Shown here one piece after another: positions 26,558 to 35,796 of a DNA stretch of 57,914 nt (positions within the stretch are counted from its first letter, which is position 1; the number at the start of each line of letters is the position of its first letter). Source of the stretch: CAZOLI01 sp964580675 (GTDB lineage Bacteria > Planctomycetota > MHYJ01 > CAYXQY01); NCBI GenBank assembly GCA_964580675.1, contig CAZOLI010000019.1, positions 1 through 57,914 on the forward strand, read 5' to 3'. The notes beneath the pieces are model-generated. The model was given only the letters and a program-made list of their open reading frames with translations. It was not told the DNA's origin and did not search any database. The translations under genes were made by a program, and so were the position numbers.

Positions 26558-28843
26558 TTATTCTTTCAGAGCCGGACTTTTCTCGATGGTTTCATCCGCG
26601 GAGATGGCGGTGATCGCCGAAATATTCACGATTTCGTTCACGGAGGAGTAGTGGTTCAGGACGTTTACGGGTTTTTTCATCCCCATGAGGACGGGGCCCA
26701 CCAGCTCCGCTTTGGCGAGGTGCTGGGTGAGCTTGTAAGCGATATTTCCGGATTCGAGATCCGGGAAGATCAGGATGTTGGCATCCCCCTGTATCTCGGA
26801 CTGGGGAAAGGATTGTTCGGATATTTCGGGAACGATGGCGGTGTCCGCCTGCATTTCGCCGTCGATTTTCAGGTACGGGTCCCGCTCTTTCACGATCTGG
26901 GTGGCTTTGGCCACTTTTTCGGCTCGTTTATTGTTCGTGGAGCCGAAATTCGAGAACGAAAGCATGGCGATTTTCGGTTCGATGTCGAAGAAGTGATCCA
27001 CCATGCGGCCGGCCATGATGGCAATTTCGGCCAGTTCTTCAGGGCCGGGATCGATGTTGACCGTTGCGTCTGCGTAAAACAGCAGACGATCCTCCAGGAC
27101 GAGCATGTACATGCCGGCGACCCGTGACACGTTTTCCTTTAACCCAATAATCTGAAGGGCGGGACGAATGGTTTCGGGATAGGACCGGTTAATGCCGGAG
27201 ATAAGACCGTCGGCGTGTCCTTCACGAACGGCCATGAGTCCGACGTAATGCGGATCTTTGAGCAGGCGCTTTGACTTTCGGATCGTCATGCCTTTTCGGT
27301 TCCGGAGGGCAAACAGTTTCTCGACGTAATTGTGTTCGTTGACCATCTGCTCCGGATCCAGCACCTCGATTTTGGAAAGGTCGAGCTCAAGGTTAAGGTC
27401 ATTTATTTTTTGGTTGATCTTCTTCCGCTTGCCGATGAGCACCGGTTCGGCGATGTCGTTATCGCTGATGACCCGGGAGGCACGAATAATCTGTTCTTCG
27501 CGGGCTTCAGGAAAGAGGATCCGCCGCGATCGGTTTTTGGCCTGGTTGATGACCACTCGCATTACTTCCCTGGATCGACCGAGGTACTTTTCAAGGGAAT
27601 GTTTGTAGCGGTCGAAATCATCGATTTCTTTTCGGGCCACTCCTGATTCAATGGCCGCTTTCGCCACGGCCGTGGCCTCTTCAAGAAGAATTCTCGGGTC
27701 AAGGGGTTTTGGTATCAGGTAATCCGGACCAAAACTAAGGCGTTCCTTTTCGTAGGCCTCAAGAACTTTTTCCGGGACGTCCTTTTTGGCAAGATCCGCA
27801 AGGGCCTCGGCCGCGGCGACTTTCATTTCTTCGTTGATATCGGTCGCACGAACGTCGAGAGCCCCGCGAAAGATGAACGGAAAGCCGAGCACATTGTTTA
27901 CCTGGTTCGGGTAATCCGATCGGCCGGTTCCCATGATCAGGTCATCCCGCACTTCATTGGCCTTTTCCGGAAGAATTTCCGGATCGGGATTGGCACAGGC
28001 AAACACAACGGGATTGTCATTCATGGATGCGATCATTTCCTGGGAAACAATTCCGCCGACCGACATGCCGAAAAACACGTCCGCCCCCTCCATCGCCTCA
28101 CCGAGCGTGCGGAGATCCGTGTCTCTCGCCACTTCCTGTTTGTATTTATTAATGTCATCCCTTCCGGTATGGATCACCCCGCTGGAATCGGTGACCACCA
28201 TGTTCTCCTTTTTGACGCCGAGACTCTGAAAAAACCGCGCACACGCAATGCCGGCCGCACCGGCTCCGGATATGACCACACGGACTTCGTCGAGTTCTTT
28301 CCCCGCGACTTCCAGCCCGTTCATGAGGGCGGCTCCACCAATGATTGCGGTCCCGTGCTGGTCGTCGTGAAATACGGGGATGTCCATCGAGGCTTTTAAA
28401 TCTCGTTCGATGGCAAAACAATCCGGGGCGGCGATGTCCTCCAGGTTAATTCCGCCGAACGTTGGTTCAAGAGTCTGTATAAGCGATACAATCTGATCCG
28501 GATCCTCCGAATCCATTTCGATGTCAAATACATCCACACCGGCAAAGCGTTTGAACAGTACGCCTTTTCCCTCCATGACCGGTTTGCTGGCAAGTGCTCC
28601 GGTGTTGCCGAGGCCGAGGACAGCGGATCCGTTTGATATGACCCCGACGAGGTTTGCCCGATTTGTATAGCGATATGAGTCGTCCGGGTTCTCTTCAATT
28701 TCCCGAACCGGATGTGCAACCCCGGGAGAATACGCAAGGGAAAGATCCATCTGTGTCAGGCATGGTTTGGTGGGCCGAATTTCCACCTTTCCTGGACGAT
28801 CTCCTTCGTGATAATTCAGTGCGTCCTGTTTTTGAGAATCCAT
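26558..28843 (-). CDS. maeB: NADP-dependent malic enzyme with phosphotransacetylase-like domain (MaeB type)
   Basis: The 761-aa length and order match the large bacterial malic enzymes. The N-terminal 420 residues carry the malic enzyme signature (LAYSPGVA, HDDQHGTA, and a Rossmann motif VVISGAGAAGIACARF). The C-terminal 330 residues are the phosphotransacetylase-like regulatory domain (ILFPEAREEQIIRASRVI). It converts malate to pyruvate with NADP in the cytoplasm; the C-terminal domain usually senses acetyl-CoA rather than catalysing. It has its own promoter at 28900-28928. A short hairpin with GAGCCC/GGGCTC arms overlaps its stop but lacks a U-tract. Confidence 0.96.
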   Translation of the reverse strand: MDSQKQDALNYHEGDRPGKVEIRPTKPCLTQMDLSLAYSPGVAHPVREIEENPDDSYRYTNRANLVGVISNGSAVLGLGNTGALASKPVMEGKGVLFKRFAGVDVFDIEMDSEDPDQIVSLIQTLEPTFGGINLEDIAAPDCFAIERDLKASMDIPVFHDDQHGTAIIGGAALMNGLEVAGKELDEVRVVISGAGAAGIACARFFQSLGVKKENMVVTDSSGVIHTGRDDINKYKQEVARDTDLRTLGEAMEGADVFFGMSVGGIVSQEMIASMNDNPVVFACANPDPEILPEKANEVRDDLIMGTGRSDYPNQVNNVLGFPFIFRGALDVRATDINEEMKVAAAEALADLAKKDVPEKVLEAYEKERLSFGPDYLIPKPLDPRILLEEATAVAKAAIESGVARKEIDDFDRYKHSLEKYLGRSREVMRVVINQAKNRSRRILFPEAREEQIIRASRVISDNDIAEPVLIGKRKKINQKINDLNLELDLSKIEVLDPEQMVNEHNYVEKLFALRNRKGMTIRKSKRLLKDPHYVGLMAVREGHADGLISGINRSYPETIRPALQIIGLKENVSRVAGMYMLVLEDRLLFYADATVNIDPGPEELAEIAIMAGRMVDHFFDIEPKIAMLSFSNFGSTNNKRAEKVAKATQIVKERDPYLKIDGEMQADTAIVPEISEQSFPQSEIQGDANILIFPDLESGNIAYKLTQHLAKAELVGPVLMGMKKPVNVLNHYSSVNEIVNISAITAISADETIEKSPALKE

Positions 28844-28899
28844 TATCGCTCCTGTTAACCAATAGTGCGTATGAGATCCGGAAATGCGCGAAGGGCGGG

Positions 28900-28928
28900 A
28901 TTCTAACAGAGATAATGCCGTGTGTCAA
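28900..28928 (-). promoter_or_regulatory. Strong sigma70-type promoter of maeB
   Basis: On the minus strand TTGACA (28928-28923) and TAGAAT (28905-28900) are 17 nt apart. Transcription would begin near 28893, about 50 nt before the maeB ATG at 28843. The match to consensus is 6/6 and 5/6. Confidence 0.65.
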
Positions 28929-29018
28929 CGAATTCGGCGATTTATTTGAGCGACAGGAATGGCCGATCAATGCCTGAAATAAGCAAAGTGCACAAAGCAA
29001 TTTATCGAGATAACGGAC

Positions 29019-29047
29019 TTGCATTTTCAAAATTGGAAAACGATAAT
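29019..29047 (+). promoter_or_regulatory. Sigma70-type promoter of the lipoprotein gene at 29107
   Basis: TTGCAT (29019-29024), 17-nt spacer, GATAAT (29042-29047). The leader to ATG 29107 is about 53 nt. It forms a divergent arrangement with the maeB promoter. Confidence 0.6.
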
Positions 29048-29106
29048 GTTGTTTCCCTCGAAGAGAAAAGAAATTAGTATTACCTATTTCCGGAGACCTG
29101 CCAGGA

Positions 29107-29988
29107 ATGGTTCCCGCCGTTATGAGACGAAACAAGGTGAACCTGTTCGCTGTGCTGATCGGGATTGCGTTGATCCTGGGATGTAGCAGCGGAAGTGACA
29201 GAACGTCCTCACCGCCGGAATCCGTACAGGATTATGAGGAAGCACCGGATGTGTCACCGGAGCCGGAACAGACAAACAGCGGGGAGACAACCATTGAAAA
29301 ATCCGATCCCGGACCGGTGAAAACGGACCGGAAGGAGGAAGACGAGAAATCCGGTGCCGAACGTGAATCAACGTCGAGGAAATCGGAAATAACGGAACGG
29401 GAGACGGATAAGGATGTACCCCTCCTCCTGAAATTCGGTCGCCGTGTGCCCGAACGGCTCTTTTTCCAGTTTGATGATCCCGAACCCGGGCTCCGGATTC
29501 GGTTCGGGTATCGAAGCACGGACGAGAACCCTCGGACACTCGGTTCCCTGGAATACGCGGTTGTTGGGACGGATGGCCGATTTCTCTGGATTGAACAAAT
29601 TTTTCGGTATCGTGATGAGCAGAAGCGATATCGGCTTCTCGTGGACGAGGAGGGAAAAGTTCATCAGGTCTTCCGAATCCATGAGGAAGATCAGTCCCCG
29701 GAGCAGCAATCCGTTTCGACGTCCGTTCCCGGGTTAAAATTGGCCAACCGGAAAAAACGGGAAGGTTCCAGAACGTTTAACGACCGTTCTTACAGGGTGT
29801 ATTCCTCCGTTTTCCGGCTGATCCACGAGGAGAAAAATAACAGGATTAATGGATATTCGGCGGTGGGTCTTCCCTTTCACTTTCCGGATCGGGACGAAGG
29901 GCTTCTCCGGATTGCCCATGAAGGTGTTCAACTTGTTCTCGAGGAAATTGTTTGGGATGCAAGCGCGAGTGTGAAGCTTCCATATTAA
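29107..29988 (+). CDS. Putative lipoprotein with acidic linker
   Basis: The 293-aa protein starts at ATG 29107, with GGAG 11 nt upstream (ATG 29122 is an alternative). It has a lipoprotein signal with ILGC at 23-26. A disordered Ser/Glu/Pro/Lys-rich linker follows to about 100, then a beta-rich C-terminal domain (LKFGRRVPERLFFQFDDPEPG ... ALEEIVWD-type end). It is predicted to be anchored in a membrane facing outside the cytoplasm. I do not recognise the domain. It is followed after 112 nt by the PilZ gene. Confidence 0.75.
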   Translation: MVPAVMRRNKVNLFAVLIGIALILGCSSGSDRTSSPPESVQDYEEAPDVSPEPEQTNSGETTIEKSDPGPVKTDRKEEDEKSGAERESTSRKSEITERETDKDVPLLLKFGRRVPERLFFQFDDPEPGLRIRFGYRSTDENPRTLGSLEYAVVGTDGRFLWIEQIFRYRDEQKRYRLLVDEEGKVHQVFRIHEEDQSPEQQSVSTSVPGLKLANRKKREGSRTFNDRSYRVYSSVFRLIHEEKNNRINGYSAVGLPFHFPDRDEGLLRIAHEGVQLVLEEIVWDASASVKLPY

Positions 29989-30100
29989 TTCCTGTAGACG
30001 GGAGTCACGTTGCACTACGAGAACAAATTTGGTAAACAAAATTTCGCGTCGTCCCGTTCGGGGCGAAGGAAGTACCCTCAACAAATTTCGGGGGCCTGTC

Positions 30101-30502
30101 ATGACCGAAGATTATGATCACGAAAAACGGGAGTTTATCCGGGTAAGCGCGGAAATTCCCGTAAAATACAGGTTTATCTGCAAACACAGGCAGGACGAGG
30201 AACTCGAGAAAACATACGAAGGCAAGACGAGGAACCTCAGCGGGGGCGGATTGCTTCTTGAGGGAAAAATCCCACTTCTCCCCTGGGTCCCCGAGATGTT
30301 GATGAACAAGATGAAAGTGGCGGTCCGGGTGGAACTTCCGGACGCGGACGAACCCGTGGAGGCCGTTTCCCGTGTGGCCTGGATCGAAACACTGGACGAA
30401 TACACACACCACTCCCACATCGGCCTGAACTTCAAGGAAATCACGAAGGAAGATCGAGACCGGATATTTCAGTACGTCATTAACTCCGAGGCTCCGGAGT
30501 AA
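30101..30502 (+). CDS. PilZ domain protein
   Basis: A 133-aa stand-alone PilZ-like domain. It shows the basic N-terminal stretch KREFIRV, the strand EIPVKYRFI and the NLSGGGLLLEG element, followed by RVAWIETLDE and HIGLNFKEI typical of the barrel. PilZ domains often bind cyclic-di-GMP through RxxxR and D/NxSxxG; here the second motif appears as N-L-S-G-G-G and the first is imperfect, so ligand binding is uncertain. ATG 30101 is preferred, with GGGGG just upstream, over an in-frame start at 30029. It ends 58 nt from the convergent pyrB. Confidence 0.85.
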   Translation: MTEDYDHEKREFIRVSAEIPVKYRFICKHRQDEELEKTYEGKTRNLSGGGLLLEGKIPLLPWVPEMLMNKMKVAVRVELPDADEPVEAVSRVAWIETLDEYTHHSHIGLNFKEITKEDRDRIFQYVINSEAPE

Positions 30503-30560
30503 CGGCGGTTTATTCGGTCCTCGTCAGAACGCGAAACCCGGGGCGGAAATGGGGAGGGAT

Positions 30561-31580
30561 TTAGCCGGATGTGGCCACGAGGTACAGGACAGCCATTCGG
30601 ACGGCGAGGCCGTTTGTCACCTGCCGTAATATGACGGAATTGGGACCATCAGCCACTTCGGGTGTAACCTCCACACCACGGTTTATGGGGCCCGGATGCA
30701 TGATCAGGATGTCGTCCTTTGCCTTTTCCAGGCGTTTTTTGTTGATGCCGAAGAGCCGTTTGTATTCCCTGATGGACGGAAATAAATTGGCCGACTGCCG
30801 CTCCAGCTGAATTCGAAGCAGGTTCAGGACGTCCACTTGTTGCAGCACTTCATCAAGATTGTGAGAGATTTCCACGCCGAGGTCCCGAAATGTATCCGGG
30901 ATAAGCGTGGAGGGACCACAGAGTATCACGTCCGCGCCAAGCGTGGTCAGGGCGTGAATGTTTGATCGGGCCACCCGGGAGTGCGTAATATCGCCGACGA
31001 TTGCAACGGTGAGGTCTTCAATGGATCCTTTTGCCTCCCGTATGGTATAGGTATCAAGCAACCCCTGTGTGGGGTGTTCATGAGCTCCGTCCCCCGCATT
31101 TATTACGCAGGCATCGATCGCGTCGGCGATGAGGTGGGGAGAGCCGGGTTCGGAGCACCGGTACACAAAAACGTCGACCCCCATTGCTTCGATGTTCCGA
31201 ACGGTGTCCCGGATGGTTTCTCCTTTTTTGATGCTGCTTTTCTGGGCGGAAAAACTCACCACGTCGGCACTCATTCGTTTCGCGGCCATGCTGAAGGAGG
31301 TTTTGGTCCGGGTGGAGGGCTCGGCGAATAAGTTGACGACCACCTGTCCCCGGAGTGCCGGTACTTTCTTTACGTTCCGGGTGGACACTTCTCCAAAGGA
31401 ACTTGCGGTGTCCAGAATAAGGTTGAGTTCGTCGGCACTTAAATCCGAAAGACCGAGCAGGTGCTCCCGATTCCATTCCTGGTCTTCCTCCCAGGTTTCG
31501 GAGAGGGAAAATTCCTCGTCTTCCACCTCCTGATCCGTTTCTGATTTTGTTTTCCGGTCTGCCTGGTTTTTGTTGTTCAT
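30561..31580 (-). CDS. pyrB: Aspartate carbamoyltransferase catalytic subunit
   Basis: The second enzyme of pyrimidine biosynthesis, joining carbamoyl phosphate and aspartate. The 339-aa product shows the carbamoyl-phosphate motif EPSTRTKTSF, the mobile-loop Lys region QKSSIKKGET, HPTQGLLD and MHPGPINRGVE. The start ATG 31580 (MNNKNQADRK) is chosen; the frame is open to 31838 but that part overlaps pyrR in another frame. About 38 extra acidic residues precede the normal family start (HLLGLSDLS). It follows pyrR by 76 nt. No pyrI regulatory subunit is in the window. Confidence 0.95.
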   Translation of the reverse strand: MNNKNQADRKTKSETDQEVEDEEFSLSETWEEDQEWNREHLLGLSDLSADELNLILDTASSFGEVSTRNVKKVPALRGQVVVNLFAEPSTRTKTSFSMAAKRMSADVVSFSAQKSSIKKGETIRDTVRNIEAMGVDVFVYRCSEPGSPHLIADAIDACVINAGDGAHEHPTQGLLDTYTIREAKGSIEDLTVAIVGDITHSRVARSNIHALTTLGADVILCGPSTLIPDTFRDLGVEISHNLDEVLQQVDVLNLLRIQLERQSANLFPSIREYKRLFGINKKRLEKAKDDILIMHPGPINRGVEVTPEVADGPNSVILRQVTNGLAVRMAVLYLVATSG

Positions 31581-31656
31581 TGTTTCGTTGAATAATAATA
31601 AAAATGGGGCCGGGAAGGACCGATAACACTCCCGGGTTCGACGGCCGGACGTCGTG

Positions 31657-32199
31657 TTATGATTTGCCTTCCTCGATGAGGCCGTGCTGGTCATCAACTT
31701 CCTCAAGTCGAAGTCGGACCATCCGGTTTGCCGGCACATCCATGTTTTTTCCCACGAAATCCGGGCGTATGGGTAGTTCCCGGTGGCCCCGGTCCACAAG
31801 GACTGCCAGTCGTATGGCATCGGGCCGGCCGAAATCAAAGAGTTCGTTCATAGCGGCCCGTACGGTGCGCCCTGTGAAGAGCACATCGTCCACCAGCAGT
31901 ATTTGCTGTCCTTCCACGTCAAACATAATTTCCGTTCCTTTTACGTTCGGACGGGGGGCTGAGGTTGATAGGTCGTCCCGGTATAACGTGATGTCGAGCA
32001 TACCGAACGGAACGGAACGATCGGTTTCTTTTTCAATTCGCTTCTGAACCCGCCGTCCCAGCGGCACACCTCTTGTCCGGATGCCCACGACAGCCAAATC
32101 CGGCGTTGCTTTTACCTGTTCCGTGATTTCGTCCGTCCAATCTTCCAGCAGTTGATCGAGCTCCTTACGTTCCATTAATTTTTCCGGACTGGCGGACAT
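31657..32199 (-). CDS. pyrR: PyrR, pyrimidine operon regulator / uracil phosphoribosyltransferase
   Basis: A 180-aa type I phosphoribosyltransferase with the PRPP-binding motif ILLVDDVLFTGRTVRAA and the PyrR-typical GIRTRGVPLGRR and DITLYRDDL elements. PyrR binds pyr leader RNA in a UMP-dependent way and may also make UMP from uracil. It is directly upstream of pyrB, which it would regulate. The region 32200-32420 could be its leader. RNA-binding loops were not identified with confidence. Confidence 0.95.
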   Translation of the reverse strand: MSASPEKLMERKELDQLLEDWTDEITEQVKATPDLAVVGIRTRGVPLGRRVQKRIEKETDRSVPFGMLDITLYRDDLSTSAPRPNVKGTEIMFDVEGQQILLVDDVLFTGRTVRAAMNELFDFGRPDAIRLAVLVDRGHRELPIRPDFVGKNMDVPANRMVRLRLEEVDDQHGLIEEGKS

Positions 32200-32564
32200 G
32201 GCAATTCGATCCTGTTATTTGCGGTTCGAAAATGCAGAAACAATATTTTCCGGGGAGGTCAAACGTTCCGTGTCTAGCGGGAACGTGAACCAGTGGTCCG
32301 GCCGGTGTTTACTGTTATCCCCAACCTGGAAGGGAATTTATGAGATCAAATTCGTTATAGGAGAACGCGGTAGCACACTCGGTGAGGCCCTCCCACTTTT
32401 TCGAATGGGGTGTAATTATATACGATGTTCGGGACAACCAAAAATACCGGTTCTCCCGGGGTTCTGATTGGTTGTAACCTGCTATCAATCAAAATATAAT
32501 TAGACCCTATTTCACTCGTGGCACAATCCGTTTTACTTCAAATTTATAACTCAACTGATACGTT
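32200..32564. promoter_or_regulatory. Divergent regulatory region between pyrR and the tRNA-binding protein gene
   Basis: These 365 bp hold no convincing gene. On the minus strand TATAAT at 32420-32415 with only a weak -35 would give a pyrR leader of about 210 nt; a hairpin with ACGTTCC/GGAACGT arms lies inside it (about 32264-32292). On the plus strand a good promoter lies at 32472-32500. An 8-bp perfect inverted repeat (ACAACCAA 32434-32441, TTGGTTGT 32468-32475) overlaps the latter. The PyrR RNA consensus is matched only weakly near 32450-32465. Confidence 0.4.
32472..32500 (+). promoter_or_regulatory. Sigma70-type promoter of the tRNA-binding protein gene
   Basis: TTGTAA (32472-32477), a 17-nt spacer and a perfect TATAAT (32495-32500). 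The leader to ATG 32565 is about 58 nt. Confidence 0.6.
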
Positions 32565-32894
32565 ATGGTAAGTTTTGAGGACTTCAAGAAAATGGATTTC
32601 CGGGTGGGCCGTGTTGTGGAGGTAAACGAACATCCGGACGCGGACCGGCTGTTTCTGCTCAATATCGATGTGGGAGAGGAAGAACCCGTCCAATCCGTTG
32701 CGGGCGTGAAGGGACATTATTCGGCGGAGGAACTTGATGATCGGTTCGTCGTTGTGCTGCGAAACCTGGAGCCGGCAACGATTCGTGGCGAAAAGAGCGA
32801 GGCCATGTTGCTTGCGGCAACGGGGGAAGATGAGGTGGTGATTGTACAGCCGGATCCGGATCGGGACGTTGAGCCGGGCACCACCATAGAATAA
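32565..32894 (+). CDS. Stand-alone tRNA-binding domain protein (MetG C-terminal / CsaA-like)
   Basis: The 109-aa protein matches the OB-fold tRNA-binding domain found at the C-terminus of methionyl-tRNA synthetase and in free-standing Trbp111/CsaA proteins. Visible features are FRVGRVVEVNEHPDADRLFLLNIDVG, the SVAGVKGHYSAEELDDRFVVV segment and NLEPATIRGEKSEAMLLAA. It may bind tRNA in the cytoplasm or act as a secretion-related chaperone like CsaA. It is monocistronic, with its own promoter. Confidence 0.93.
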   Translation: MVSFEDFKKMDFRVGRVVEVNEHPDADRLFLLNIDVGEEEPVQSVAGVKGHYSAEELDDRFVVVLRNLEPATIRGEKSEAMLLAATGEDEVVIVQPDPDRDVEPGTTIE

Positions 32895-33342
32895 CCCCGA
32901 ACGGCCAGGTTCGTTCCTCCCGAACACCCCAATTTCAACCTGATATTCCCGGTACGGTAGGATCCCTTCCCGTCCGGCACCGGTCTGCCGGACAGCTCCT
33001 GATTCCCCCCTGGACCATTCCGGATATGTTTGCCCCGGCCGCAGAACTATGTCGTTGGAATCTTTTGCTACCGATGAATCGATAGCTTTCCTTTTGGTTC
33101 CCGTTCCTGTGCGGGCATCGTGTGTTTGGCCCGTTCGCAGAAGGCTCATCTTCCTTTTTCAGACATAACAATTCGTTCAGGTCGGGAGGGAGGGAATGTC
33201 GATAAAAACAACGATTAAGTTTCTACTGCATTGGCAAACGGACCGGCCCGTGTTGAACGGCCATCCTGAAGTAGCGGTGGTTTCGTCTTCGATCCACCGT
33301 CTTCCGTAATTAATCACCTGATTGAACGTTCATTAGCAGCTC
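32895..33342. other. Non-coding interval
   Basis: No gene is supported in these 448 bp. A perfect 8-bp hairpin (GTCCGGCA 32972-32979, TGCCGGAC 32986-32993) follows the tRNA-binding protein gene by about 80 nt but has no T-tract on either side, so it is at best a weak terminator. The rest shows no recognised signal. Confidence 0.45.
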
Positions 33343-35796
33343 ATGGGAAAAGACCGGGACACCGGAGGATTTTTTCTGTTCCTGTTTCAAATCGTAGTGG
33401 TTCTTCTCCTGACGGAATCCGTTCTGGTGGGGCAAATCACGGTTCAGGTGGAGCTTCGAGATGGAACGGATGTAACAGGAACGCTTCGGACCATAACGGA
33501 TCAGGGCATTTACGTCCTGAAGGTCGATGAGGAAGAAAAACGAATTCCAGACGAGAAAATTTACGTTGTGAAAGTGGTTTCGGGAATGGAGGAGGCCGGG
33601 GAGAAAGCGGATGAGGCGTCGGATAACGCCCTCTTCCCGCCCAAGCTCTGGATACCCGGTCGGGAGTTAACCATACCCGAAGGTAATTTTCTGGATGTAT
33701 ATCCCGGGAAGGAGGCCCTGAAACGATACCGAAACGGCCTTGAGCAGGAGAAGAACGGGAATTACAAACAGGCGGAGAAAACGTTTCGCAAAACAATAGA
33801 GAAAAATAAGTGGTTCCTGCCCGCGCGTCTCGCGCTTGGCCGGGTGCTCATCCGGAGGGAAAAGTACGAGAAGGCGCTGTCCACTTTTGATCGTGTCCTG
33901 GATACGGACAATGCCGTGGCACCGGCCTGGCGGATGAAATCCGTGTGTTACCGGCGGATGGGGAAAGACTATAAATATAACCAGGCCGTTCGGAAATGGA
34001 TTCACCACAATTTCGAGAACGGCGAACTGGCGTATCGTCTTGCTCATTACTGGCTCGACCGCGGGGACGAAAACCGCGCTCGGCAGCACTGGTCTGAGTA
34101 CCGGAAGTTCGATCCCGAATTTTCGGCGGATTACGCGGTGGAAGGGATTTTTCTGGAGCGAATTCGACAGAAAGTCAACCGGGGGCACCTGGAGGAGGCC
34201 CTGATTATTTCACGGAAGTTGCTCCAGAAAAACAAGCTCATTCTTCAACAGGTCATGGAGGTATTCGGTGACCCCTCGCGAGTGGTGAACGAAAAAGTGC
34301 GAACGCTGATCAAAAACGCGTCGTACCGGAAGGCCGATCGAACCCTGGCCCGGTTGCTTCAGGTATCTCCCCCCATCTACAAAGAGCTGAGGGACCACGT
34401 GAAGAGCAAACGAAACGAGATCGTGCCCGAATGGGCCAGTCACCTTCGGGAGGAGACGGGTCGTCTGATCGAGGAAGGCCGTGTGGTCACGGCACTGAGC
34501 CGGTTGCGGAAGGCCCTGACCCATCAACCCAAACTCCGTGATTACCTGAAGGACCACCTGGAAAACGTATACAGGAATCAGTTCAAACGTGCGATCAGAA
34601 AGCAAAACCTGGACCTGGCAACAACGCTCATGGAGACCATGGCGGATGACCTGTCCGAGGAAACTTCGAAGGAGCTGATCTTCTCCGTTATCCGGAACGC
34701 AAAAAAGAACATATTCAAAAAACAGAACGGCTGGTCCACCCCCATACTTCAGCTCGAATCGATTCAGAAAATGGTCGACAAGAACGCGTTTCCCGAAGGA
34801 CTGAACGAAGGAATTCGGGAGACGCTCGCTTCCGCCTACCGGAAGATCATGAAACATTACATGAGGGAGGACAAACCGCTCCGGGTATTTGAAGTAATTA
34901 CGCGTGCACGGTCCATCGTATCAATTCGGAAAGAGGATACGGAAGTTCTTGTGCCCTTGCTCCTGCAGGCCAGCAGGATGTTTTTGAAAAACGATCGGCC
35001 GGAGAAGGCCCTGGAGGCGGCCGAGATAGCGGCGTTTCTTGCCCCGGACAAATCCGCTCCCCGGAAAGCAATCGAGAAGGCCAGGTATAACCATGTGCTG
35101 AAATACGCGAAAAGTGATTTTCCCCTGAGGGATCGGATAAAACGGTTGGAGGAATACCTGAAACTTCCGAGGGCGGCACGTTTTGAATCCGCCGTCCGTG
35201 AACAACTGGCACAGTTAACGGAGACGCGGGATCGGCTGGCGAGGGAGAAAACCCGGGATGCAACAAAGTACTTCCCCCTTGAGGAGGGAGCGACGTATAC
35301 CTACAGCCAGGGGGAGGACACACAGATTCGCCGGGAAATTGCCTCCGTGGAGGAGAAGGAGGATCGGATCGTGGCCGAAATCAAACAGACACGCGGGTTT
35401 ACCGGTCAGTATCTGGGGAGACAAAACCGATTCCAAGTTGTTTTGACGGAAAACCTGATGTATATTAAAGAACAGGTGAACCAGAAATACGTACAGATGA
35501 AATTTCCGGTTCGCAAAGGAAAATCCTGGGCCCAGCAGATGGACGGGGTGGTTCACAGAAGACGGGTTGTCAGCAAAAAAGAAACCGTCCGGACGCCGTC
35601 AGGGATGGTTTTTAAGGATTGTCTCGCTATCCGAATGCAATCGGGATTTCAGATGGGTCAGGAGGAAGACCTGAACCCATCCAGCGAAATAACCGAATAT
35701 TACGCCCCGGGAATCGGACTCGTAAAAGTTTCGTTCAATGACAGGTCTTCCCAGTTCGAAGACATCTACCTCGTCGACTATCACTTTCCCGAGTAA
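33343..35796 (+). CDS. Secreted TPR protein with C-terminal lipoprotein-like beta domain
   Basis: An 817-aa protein with a signal peptide (hydrophobic 12-29, then GQ). It begins with a small beta domain (VQVELRDGTDVTGTLRTITD), then TPR repeats at about 125-250 (QAEKTFRKTIEKNKWFLPARLALG), a long helical region, and a C-terminal beta domain from about 640 (FPLEEGATYTYSQGE to ITEYYAPGIGLVKVSF) resembling domains of outer-membrane lipoproteins. It is probably exported. It is followed by an overlapping lipoprotein gene. Function unknown. Confidence 0.8.
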   Translation: MGKDRDTGGFFLFLFQIVVVLLLTESVLVGQITVQVELRDGTDVTGTLRTITDQGIYVLKVDEEEKRIPDEKIYVVKVVSGMEEAGEKADEASDNALFPPKLWIPGRELTIPEGNFLDVYPGKEALKRYRNGLEQEKNGNYKQAEKTFRKTIEKNKWFLPARLALGRVLIRREKYEKALSTFDRVLDTDNAVAPAWRMKSVCYRRMGKDYKYNQAVRKWIHHNFENGELAYRLAHYWLDRGDENRARQHWSEYRKFDPEFSADYAVEGIFLERIRQKVNRGHLEEALIISRKLLQKNKLILQQVMEVFGDPSRVVNEKVRTLIKNASYRKADRTLARLLQVSPPIYKELRDHVKSKRNEIVPEWASHLREETGRLIEEGRVVTALSRLRKALTHQPKLRDYLKDHLENVYRNQFKRAIRKQNLDLATTLMETMADDLSEETSKELIFSVIRNAKKNIFKKQNGWSTPILQLESIQKMVDKNAFPEGLNEGIRETLASAYRKIMKHYMREDKPLRVFEVITRARSIVSIRKEDTEVLVPLLLQASRMFLKNDRPEKALEAAEIAAFLAPDKSAPRKAIEKARYNHVLKYAKSDFPLRDRIKRLEEYLKLPRAARFESAVREQLAQLTETRDRLAREKTRDATKYFPLEEGATYTYSQGEDTQIRREIASVEEKEDRIVAEIKQTRGFTGQYLGRQNRFQVVLTENLMYIKEQVNQKYVQMKFPVRKGKSWAQQMDGVVHRRRVVSKKETVRTPSGMVFKDCLAIRMQSGFQMGQEEDLNPSSEITEYYAPGIGLVKVSFNDRSSQFEDIYLVDYHFPE

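Noticed and set aside
26531..26558. Hairpin AGAGCCC...GGGCTCT at the maeB stop as a terminator
   Set aside because: The arms overlap the stop codon and no T-tract follows on the minus strand; the stem is short and the loop long.
29092..29102. GGAGACCTGCC resembles the B12 box of a cobalamin riboswitch
   Set aside because: The upstream 200 nt lack the GCCACTG and other conserved blocks of that riboswitch; the motif falls at the ribosome-binding region of a lipoprotein gene.
32198..32467. 89-aa open frame on the plus strand between pyrR and the tRNA-binding protein gene
   Set aside because: It overlaps predicted promoters and repeats, has no ribosome-binding site and no protein-like pattern.
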